Position numbers and translations under genes: made by a program
Source: Choristoneura fumiferana
Taxonomy: Eukaryota > Arthropoda > Insecta > Lepidoptera > Tortricidae
Reading direction: 5' to 3'
Assembly: GCF_025370935.1 (NCBI RefSeq)
Contig: NC_133496.1
Location: forward strand, 1,722,203-1,786,202
DNA: 64,000 bases
The notes under the pieces: generated by a model
Seen by the model: only the letters and a program-made list of their open reading frames with translations
Database searches by the model: none
What the model was told of the DNA's origin: nothing
In this document: positions 59,901-64,000 of the stretch, in pieces
Layout: every line of letters starts with the position of its first letter
Numbering within the stretch: position 1 is the stretch's first letter

Positions 59901-62900
59901 GTCTGACGGTACGTTAAACGTAGGGTCTGCAAGAGATACCATTATGTTACTCGGCAAGCATAAGGTATTTAAATCTACGTGCTCCGTAGGCAACATAGAT
60001 GTGATACAAGGCAAAATAAAACACCTAAGTTGTGTCTTGTAATCGCATGACCTTGATCGTAAATTAATATCGCATAAATGACTGGAGTTAGTAACCGTTT
60101 TTCCTACTCCAGATATTCGAATAGTGGACTGTATTAAAGAAAGATTTAATCGCTTACATAATTTGTCAGTAATAAAACAATGCTGGCTACCGCTGTCAAG
60201 AAGCGCACGGGCGCGATGATACTCGTTATTAGCATCAGCAATTTCTATTACCGCGGTGGACAATAAAACCGGTTGCAAACCACTCGTCTTGATTTGCACA
60301 CTATTATCGCCCGTAATTTCTGTCGCATTAAGATCGCATTTGGTATGGAACGTGGCAGACGTAGTCGGATGGTTGTCGCTAACCGTCAGTTGATGCGAAT
60401 GTTCGGCGGACTGTGTAACTAAAATGTTATCTAAGTGCAACAAACCATTGTGTCTTTGCTGACACTGCCTGCAAGAACCGAATGTGCAGTCCGAAATAGA
60501 ATGACCTGATCGTAAGCAGTTGGAACACAATTTCTTATTTTCTACAAATTTTATTCTATCTCGGACAGGTAGGTTTAAAAAACGAACGCAAGTATAAAGT
60601 GCGTGTTTCTCGTCACACATTGCACAAAAACGTATTTGTTTCTCTAATCGCTTATTATTCTGTGCGGTTACATAGCTATGAACATATTGTGATTTATTAT
60701 GATTCTTATTTAAATTGTTGTTGAATGATTTGCCTTCGTGAACGTGAGTAAATTTAAACGTTTGATTAGACCGTTTGGAACTAACGTTAATCATTTCTAA
60801 AGTGTCGGCTCTGTTCTTTAAAAATAAAAGCAAATCATCCAACTTCAACGATGAGTCACCGCGCTTTTCATCAGAATTGATAGACCCTTTATGATTCTCC
60901 CATTCTTTTTCAGTGGATGAATCTAATTTAGTAACTATTAAATAAATAATGAGGGTATCCCACGAGTGGGTTGGTTCCCCAATCGTTTTTAAAGCTCGTA
61001 AATTTCTATTAACGGTGTCTATCAATTTTCTAATCTGCGCAGGCGATTCCTGTTGAATAGTTTGCAGCGTAAACAGTGATTTCACGTGATTATGAATTAG
61101 TAGACGATTATTATGGAATCTATTCACTAATAAGTCCCATGCGTGAGTGTAGTTGGCTGCGGTAAATTCTAAAGCACTAATAACCTGTAGGGCAGTATCA
61201 CTTAACGACGATCTTAGGTAATGGAATTTTTGGATCGCGTCAAGGTCATCGCGTTTATGTATCATGGTGATATACGAATTTTTAAACTCTAACCACTGAT
61301 CATAAGAGCCGTTAAAGGACGGTAGTTTGATATCCGGTAATTTAATCGAAACTGACCTGTGCGCAGTGCATTGGGAATTAATTTCGCTACTCTTCGCAAC
61401 CAATCTACATTTAGCCGTTGCTAAAATACTAAAATAAAGTTCTTCAAATTGTTCGCGATATTCTAACTGACTTGATAATTCTTTTTCGTCTATTTTAGCC
61501 TCAATCTCGCACTGAACGGTATTAAAAGCTCTCAATAAATCTTCTAATTCTTGAACTCTTAATTTTAATTCAGCCATTTCAGTATCGCTTAATGCGTTTA
61601 TTGGAAGTTTACTGAAATATTTTTGGAATAAAGTTATGCGTAGTTTAGTTGCACCTCTTTGCCTTTTGAGGGCAGACAATCGATCCAAACTACGTTCGCG
61701 TTTATTGGGAGATTTTGGCAATTCTAATTTATGGTTATCACTCGCGGAAGCCTGTCTAAACTCATCGTCACTCATACTGGGGTCTGTAGAAATAAGGAAC
61801 ACTTACTTGAATAAATACGTGACCCACAGAGGTCGCGATAAAAGCGCGGTAGCGGACGGTAGGCAAAGCTCGATCGACGCACCGCACAAGCTGCTTACTA
61901 AAAATGAGAAATCACAACTCTGTATTAATTATTGTACTTTAGGATGGGATAAGGATGGATTCGGAAGGTCTGACCGTTTCTCGCTGAAGTCTTCTCTTCT
62001 GCGACGGAGTCCAGTTGTGATCCGGGTCGAAGGCCAAAATGTTGAGGATCTTACGGGTTGATCAGCTTCGGAATTCTTGCGCTCCTTTCTCCTTTCTTTC
62101 TAGCCTGCCTATAGTGAGGTCTAGGGTGCAACTCGGGCAGAATGATTCTTTTTATTTAAATATAAATAATTAATTTATTGTGTCTTCGTTACGATAGGTT
62201 TTACAAAAGTGAAAAAATTAGTGAGAATGACTCGATACAGTTTAAGAGTGGAGCTTATAAAGCACCAGGGGGGGGAGAGGGGCAGCAGGGCCGCGGCGTG
62301 CGCGGCGCTTGCTGCTTTATCGACTTGCGTTCCTTGTTACGTCCGTTGATAGTACATTGTGTACTCTGCTAGATGGCGCTGCGATGCGATGCGTTAACAC
62401 TGAGACAGGTAAGCCTAAGCGATGGTATTTGTTGAAATCACGTAGAAATGCTGTGAGCTGAAGAGTGATTTGTTTTCTGCACAGAGCCTAATTTAACCAC
62501 AAAGTCTGTCCCCTCCCCTCAGTCCAGTGGGATCTTTCAATGGAACTAAATGGCCCTAGGTATTGTGTATTTAGATCCATCAATGGAGTTGAGCGAACTT
62601 TGTGTACCTACACTAAAATCCAGAATTTATTAAAGTGGATTTTTTGTACATTTGGATCCATCAGTAGACTTTGAGAAACTTTAATGTTTACTCAGATGCA
62701 TCAATGAAGTTTTAGTCGATATGATGATTTACTGTCATTGAGTACACACCTACATATTTGTGTTTAACCTTATCAACTACTAATACTGAACCTTGAGCAG
62801 AGTTTAGACTTGCAAGAAAAATCCAACGAGTTTGTAGTGGTCAATCGAGCGCCGCAATGTAATGCAACTTGCACTATTTTTCTTGCAAGTCTAAACTCGG

Positions 62901-63137
62901 CTTTAGAAGTTACCTTACCTTAGTACCAAAAGGGTTGGGTTCACTGCCGTTGCCGACCCAGAAGTAGGCGTCCGGACCTGCCCCGTCATAGTGTAGGTTG
63001 GGGATGTAAAACGTCTTAGCATCCAGCACACTGATGTTGCCAGATCTCAGCCCGTGGGCGAGCCGCTTGAACTCTGGCAAGACTCGCGGCCGCGGCGGAT
63101 CTAGGCCTGGCGGGATGAATACATCGCCGAAGTTTAC
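44806..63137 (-). CDS. Skeletor/Knickkopf-family protein (DM13-DM13-DOMON-cupredoxin), 5'-partial
   Basis: Join (minus): 63137-62919, 56001-55801, 53326-53306, 53142-53050, 52353-52223, 50512-50400, 49938-49730, 49161-49020, 47093-46970, 46430-46300, 45686-45523, 44976-44806; 572 visible residues with every phase consistent. Order: end of a first DM13 domain (VNFGDVFIP), a full second DM13 (DAKTFYIPNLHYDGAGPDAY ... DVDWLAVWCVEY ... FGHVYIP), a Thr/Ser linker, a DOMON domain, a cupredoxin-like domain (PEIYVERGKTYTFTVEGG, HPFYISDSSEGGFG, CYTHNNLGWKIHV), and a hydrophobic C-terminal tail that could be a GPI signal. Knickkopf proteins organise and protect cuticular chitin; Skeletor is a related protein with the same domains. 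I cannot separate them from the sequence, so no symbol is given. The signal peptide and first exons lie beyond 64000. Confidence 0.85.
45523..45686 (-). CDS. Skeletor/Knk-like exon: cupredoxin-like end
   Basis: Acceptor TTTCTGCAG, donor TATCAG|GTAAGT; phase 1 to 0. It encodes GRYCEWTHKTTDMSAVSESF, AYMKTLQLECNEGEPAILTW and ETPDLVYYQ. Confidence 0.88.
45831..46035 (-). mobile_element. Helitron-like repeat, reverse copy
   Basis: Starts ACTAGCTGTCCGCG, contains AAATTTCATCTAAATCGATT-like words, and ends near GATACTAGTAAG. In a Skeletor/Knk-like intron. Confidence 0.5.
46300..46430 (-). CDS. Skeletor/Knk-like exon: cupredoxin-like middle
   Basis: Acceptor CACATTTCAG, donor GCTG|GTAATC; phase 2 to 1. 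It encodes FHPFYISDSSEGGFGQKKEE, then RLFAGVAFDNEGYPYPTA. HPFYI with a following Gly-rich turn is the family's signature. Confidence 0.88.
46970..47093 (-). CDS. Skeletor/Knk-like exon: cupredoxin-like domain start
   Basis: Acceptor TCTTTACCAG, donor GCCAA|GTAAGT; phase 1 to 2. It encodes HPSWGIAWYINDQLIPEIYV, then ERGKTYTFTVEGGEDRTNPA, the typical first half of a plastocyanin-like fold in this family. Confidence 0.88.
47386..47690 (-). mobile_element. Second Dong/R4-like 3' fragment
   Basis: About 300 bp nearly identical to the 3' end of the copy at 29.1 kb. It starts and ends in TTA repeats and lies in a Skeletor/Knk-like intron. Its 5' break is directly joined to (TTA)n after GCCGAAACGA, showing severe 5' truncation on insertion. 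Confidence 0.75.
48777..48795. repeat. (CA)n microsatellite
   Basis: AACACACACACACACACAA in a Skeletor/Knk-like intron. The surrounding 47.7-49.0 kb shows no other feature. Confidence 0.8.
49020..49161 (-). CDS. Skeletor/Knk-like exon: DOMON to cupredoxin linker
   Basis: Acceptor TTATTCTAG, donor CACTG|GTATGA; phase 0 to 1. It encodes NDNTCLGLAELDAEGPAPWP, then LAGLTNFTARIGPAGGRRGY and TPIT. Very GC-rich. The segment TARIGPAGGRRGYTPITG leads into the cupredoxin-like domain. Confidence 0.85.
49215..49358 (+). mobile_element. Non-LTR tail of the GGCCTGTGCCCAGCAGTGGG family
   Basis: Ends CCCAGCAGTGGGACG ... (GATGAT)n. The same word family occurs at 30865-30895, 36415-36475, 54890-54915 and 63600-63630. 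In a Skeletor/Knk-like intron. Confidence 0.6.
49730..49938 (-). CDS. Skeletor/Knk-like exon: DOMON end
   Basis: Acceptor GTGTTCCAG, donor GCTCAG|GTAATA; phase 1 to 0. It encodes NGVTTITYRRPLAAKESQKD, SQSVIAAFGPLN and SFMDTTRNDVQLDFGAQ, the closing strands of DOMON. Confidence 0.88.
50400..50512 (-). CDS. Skeletor/Knk-like exon: DOMON, Cys-containing loop
   Basis: Acceptor CTCTCCAG, donor TTCTAG|GTAAGT; phase 2 to 1. It encodes IKQPRVADYTITHLAQCDGE, then RGVCPDLRLGGSNDAVL, with two cysteines likely to pair in the extracellular domain. Confidence 0.87.
50547..50700 (+). repeat. Repeat family E, second copy
   Basis: Starts GGCGACCGAGCTTTGCTCGG and includes CAAATTTCATCGAAA. In a Skeletor/Knk-like intron. 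The 50.9-51.7 kb DNA beyond it holds an inverted pair around CAGGCGAAGGGATATATTCC. Confidence 0.6.
51929..52060 (+). repeat. (GTAT)n with LINE-tail-like sequence
   Basis: (GTAT)n at about 51939-51960 runs into AAACTCTTTATTGCAC, shared with 6513. In a Skeletor/Knk-like intron. Confidence 0.5.
52223..52353 (-). CDS. Skeletor/Knk-like exon: DOMON middle
   Basis: Acceptor CATTTCCAG, donor AACAG|GTAACC; phase 0 to 2. It encodes GDQVQITLSARLRREQYMAF, then GISGAEGRAAMLGADVVVAY and WDN, the DOMON strands with the GMVGSDVVVA-like motif. Confidence 0.88.
53050..53142 (-). CDS. Skeletor/Knk-like exon: linker and DOMON start
   Basis: Acceptor AATATTACAG, donor TTGCAG|GTAATT; 93 bases, phase 0. It encodes a Ser/Thr linker (TSSTTSQTPASASNN), then CKEILDKRLQVRWELQ, the Cys and first strand typical of a DOMON domain. 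Confidence 0.82.
53306..53326 (-). CDS. Skeletor/Knk-like 21-bp microexon (PAWWYNP)
   Basis: A strong acceptor (TTTGTTTTAACAG) and donor (CCT|GTAAGT) enclose 21 bases encoding PAWWYNP in phase 0. It joins the DM13 and DOMON exons without frame change. Including or skipping it would add or remove seven residues in the linker. Confidence 0.65.
54081..54086 (-). promoter_or_regulatory. Poly(A) signal after the candidate short-isoform exon
   Basis: AATAAA on the minus strand, 32 bases beyond the TAA at 54119. It supports reading 54119-54238 as a terminal exon, though such hexamers are common in AT-rich DNA. Confidence 0.45.
54119..54238 (-). CDS. Candidate alternative last exon, short DM13-only isoform
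   Basis: Acceptor AAACTTTTCAG at 54239 opens 40 codons in phase 0, the phase of the upstream donor at 55801. It encodes a basic segment (GKRKKTPNRRTTTVKPQ, then KLIIKKQPYVQPAQYSDWFH) ending in TAA. AATAAA lies 32 bases further at 54086-54081. No good donor is present, so it would be a terminal exon. Joining it to 55801-56001 would give a secreted protein with DM13 domains and a basic tail but without DOMON, cupredoxin or hydrophobic tail. No homologue is recognised; inferred from signals only. Confidence 0.5.
   Translation of the reverse strand, partial: GKRKKTPNRRTTTVKPQKLIIKKQPYVQPAQYSDWFHWF
54713..55012 (+). repeat. CCCGACGCAAAAA repeat with nested non-LTR tail
   Basis: From AACCCCCGACGCAAAAAGAG to CAAAGTCGGGGGTTTTCC. 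A (TTA)n-CCCACTGCTGGGCAAAGG fragment interrupts it at about 54855-54930. Confidence 0.6.
55415..55835. repeat. Tandem repeat multiplying the 5' splice site of Skeletor/Knk-like exon 55801-56001
   Basis: Units built from TTTACTCACAGTGATCTTA, CTGCCCCATCC and CCCAGCGCCGGTG, in 35-36-bp subunits grouped into larger 90-125-bp units. On the minus strand these carry repeated CACT|GTGAGT or CACT|GTAAGT donors plus the exon's ACCGGCGCTGGGGCAGACTA. The repeat overlaps the real exon end at 55801-55835. Confidence 0.85.
55801..56001 (-). CDS. Skeletor/Knk-like exon: rest of DM13-2
   Basis: Acceptor CATTCCAG, donor ATCACT|GTGAGT; 201 bases, phase 0. It encodes VPSESGSLNPLRGYQGEDIE, LTAYDVDWLAVWCVEYRHNF and GHVYIPKDLDVPPALGQTKIT. 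The last ~30 exon bases and the donor are repeated several times in the following intron, and reading past the donor stays open to 55708, so the exact exon end may vary. Confidence 0.85.
56039..56400 (-). repeat. 3' LTR of the BEL/Pao element
   Basis: 362 bp, nearly identical to the 5' LTR. The most visible difference is one extra GATGC unit near its end. A purine-leaning stretch (AAGGCCGGCGG, minus strand) precedes it as the likely polypurine-tract region. Confidence 0.9.
56437..56958 (-). pseudogene. BEL/Pao integrase C-terminal fragment
   Basis: 173 codons with TFEEFTTVLTSIEAVLTSRP and LTPAHFLIGRPL, typical of the integrase end and its C-terminal extension in Pao elements. The catalytic stretch with HSDNG lies between 57190 and 56960 in disrupted frames, so a working D-D-E core is not encoded. 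Confidence 0.85.
57191..58774 (-). pseudogene. BEL/Pao RNase H and integrase N-terminal ORF
   Basis: 527 codons continuing the pol polyprotein after the break near 58770. RNase H-like residues are in LHIFTDASQVAFG, IPRLELCGA and YFWTDSTIV. The integrase HHCC zinc region lies in HKRLLHAGPQ ... CVTCTRMKG. The frame is thrown off at a short (TTTG)n tract, plus-strand 57224-57247, within integrase just after GVDYAG; residues after GYICLF are not integrase. Confidence 0.88.
58728..61802 (-). pseudogene. BEL/Pao gag-protease-reverse transcriptase ORF
   Basis: 1024 codons. In order: a coiled-coil-like start, a DUF1759-type gag region (FNGSYDQWLEFKNSY, about residues 160-310), CCHC-like zinc knuckles (CSNCLRSGHSISDC, about 420), an aspartic protease site ALLDSGSQHC (about 530), and reverse transcriptase with VACADVEKMF and YVDD (about 940). 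The frame is lost just after the RT palm, near 58770, where the next ORF continues in another frame. It serves only retrotransposition. Confidence 0.9.
62040..62399 (-). repeat. 5' LTR of the BEL/Pao element
   Basis: 360 bp; the upstream LTR in element orientation. A plausible primer-binding site beginning TGGCCTTCGACCC (minus strand) lies next to its inner edge at about 62037-62020. Confidence 0.9.
62570..62715 (+). repeat. Short degenerate tandem repeat
   Basis: AGATCCATCAATGGAGTTGAG, GGATCCATCAGTAGACTTTG and AGATGCATCAATGAAGTTTT recur about 50-60 bp apart. Confidence 0.45.
62796..62903. mobile_element. Foldback MITE next to a Skeletor/Knk-like donor
   Basis: Arms GCAGAGTTTAGACTTGCAAG and near-complement at 62877-62903, with AAAAAT ends; 15 bp from the donor of exon 62919-63137. 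Confidence 0.65.
62919..63137 (-). CDS. Skeletor/Knk-like exon: DM13-1 end and DM13-2 start
   Basis: Acceptor AATTTCTAG, donor ACTAAG|GTAAGG; 219 bases, phase 0 to 0. It encodes VNFGDVFIPPGLDPPRPRVL (end of the first DM13), a spacer, and GNISVLDAKTFYIPNLHYDG with PDAYFWVGNGSEPNPFGTK (start of the second). It is the most upstream exon in the window. A foldback element (62796-62903) lies 15 bp into the next intron. Confidence 0.88.
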
Positions 63138-63348
63138 CTAGAAATTAAAAAACAACATCAGTATAAAAAGAACCTCATTCGTTCAAATCTAGAATGAATG
63201 AATAGGCTGTTAATGAATAGTGAGTTACAGTTTTGGCCTCATCTGCACTTCCCATCTGGTTATGTATCTGGTTATGTATCTATATTCTATTCCGCGTCAT
63301 TTGTACCGAGTCAATAAAAATAAATAAATAAAAAGACTAAAAAGAAGA

Positions 63349-63928
63349 AACAAATCAAGTGGGCTAGAACTGTTTTAAGTAGCTAACTTAAAGTTCAACA
63401 GTCTAGTCGGCACCCATTAGTTAAGAATTTTTGAGCGTCATGATTTGGCAGTCGGTTTTTTTTCACACTTTTTTAATAGTTCTGTGAAAATGGTAGATTA
63501 AAACTATTATAACCTATATTATTTAGAATGGGCTAGTTATTGGCTTTCATTTGGTACCCTATTCGATAGATTGTCATCATCATCATCATCATCAGCCCGA
63601 AGACGTCCACTGCTGGACAAAGGCCTCCCCCTTAGAACGCCACAATGAACGACAACTTGCCACTTGCATCCACCGATAGATTGTAATAAAAATCATTTTT
63701 TGAAAACTTACAATTTGGCGCCATAAATCCGCCATTTTGATTTTTCAAGAATTGCATGTACCTACTGTCTTTTGCGTCATCAAGACGAATCCAATGACGT
63801 ATCATTTATCAAAATCGGTTGAGCCGTTGAGTAGTTACGAGAGGACATAGGAATAGACATACATACATAGGAACATATGCGTCAAACACATAACCCTCCT
63901 TCTTCGCAGTCGGATAAAAATAGTACGC
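63349..63928 (-). repeat. Repeat family D, copy 2, interrupted
   Basis: Reverse orientation of the repeat at 28.2-28.8 kb, sharing TCGCAGTCGG, AAATGGC-type and GTTCAACAGTC segments but lacking the second hairpin arm. A 99-bp retroposed fragment interrupts it at 63575-63673. Confidence 0.75.
63575..63673 (-). mobile_element. Short retroposed fragment with 11-bp target duplication
   Basis: Flanked by CGATAGATTGT at 63564-63574 and 63674-63684. On the minus strand it has GGGGGAGGCCTTTGTCCAGC and ends in (GAT)n, the tail of a widespread non-LTR family. Confidence 0.8.
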
Positions 63929-64000
63929 AAAGAACAAACAAAACATCAATTCATTACATAATATTTAAAATTCCTCCTCTTAATTTGATCTCATTAATAA

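Larger units (their letters stand above)
56039..62399 (-). mobile_element. BEL/Pao-type LTR retrotransposon, recent, internally disrupted
   Basis: Two LTRs (56039-56400 and 62040-62399) begin TGTTGAGG and end GTTAACA on the plus strand. The insertion is flanked by a perfect 5-bp duplication CTGAG (56034-56038 and 62400-62404). The coding strand is minus: gag-protease-RT at 61802-58728, RNase H and integrase zinc region at 58774-57191, integrase C-terminal part at 56958-56437. It sits in an intron of the Skeletor/Knk-like gene in the same orientation. The LTRs differ by only a few substitutions and small length changes, so it is young. Frame breaks in RT/RNase H and integrase make this copy defective. 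Confidence 0.93.

Overview
The window is nuclear DNA of an insect, most likely a moth or butterfly. The evidence is spliced animal genes with GT-AG introns, AT-rich introns packed with foldback (MITE-like) elements, a BEL/Pao LTR retrotransposon, non-LTR 3' ends inserted in TAA microsatellites (Dong/R4 style), and several dispersed repeats I associate with Lepidoptera, including the CCACTGCTGGGCAAAGGCC tail family and repeats ending in CTAGT. There is no prokaryotic or organellar content.

Layout. (1) 5.0-16.8 kb, plus strand: the 3' part of the epsin-related Golgi/endosome adaptor gene (EpsinR, Drosophila lqfR). Four exons of the disordered clathrin/AP-1-binding tail are visible; the ENTH domain must lie left of position 1. 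The last shared donor (8148, phase 1) fits two terminal exons of identical phase. One is a single 2.7-kb exon encoding almost all of the TTT-complex protein Tel2/TELO2 (10086-12823). The other is the normal EpsinR C-terminus (16485-16819). One gene therefore appears to make an adaptor and an EpsinR-Tel2 fusion. (2) 16.8-26.6 kb: no recognised gene, only UTR/intergenic DNA with foldback elements. (3) 26.7-37.2 kb, minus strand: a Star-like gene in six coding exons, with a type II membrane anchor and a luminal FkbM-methyltransferase-like domain. Its third intron holds about 34 copies of a 99-bp minisatellite that spans the exon 3/intron boundary and so repeats the 5' splice site. Exon 3 is one base short of the length its splice phases need. 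(4) 37.3-44.8 kb: intergenic. (5) 44.8-63.1 kb, minus strand: a Skeletor/Knickkopf-family gene (DM13-DM13-DOMON-cupredoxin-like, hydrophobic tail) in twelve visible exons. Its 5' end lies beyond 64000. It has a candidate alternative last exon (54119-54238), a second repeat that multiplies a 5' splice site (about 55415-55835), and a 6.4-kb BEL/Pao element with near-identical LTRs and a perfect 5-bp target duplication in the intron upstream of exon 55801-56001.

How the parts relate. The three genes have no obvious common pathway. EpsinR sorts cargo at the TGN, Star handles EGF-ligand cargo in the secretory pathway, and the Skeletor/Knickkopf-like protein is an extracellular or surface matrix protein, so secretory traffic is the only shared theme. 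The most notable points are the EpsinR/Tel2 exon choice and the independent growth of tandem repeats over 5' splice sites in two neighbouring genes. Exon borders were set by reading splice sites and checking that phases and lengths agree; no transcript evidence was available.
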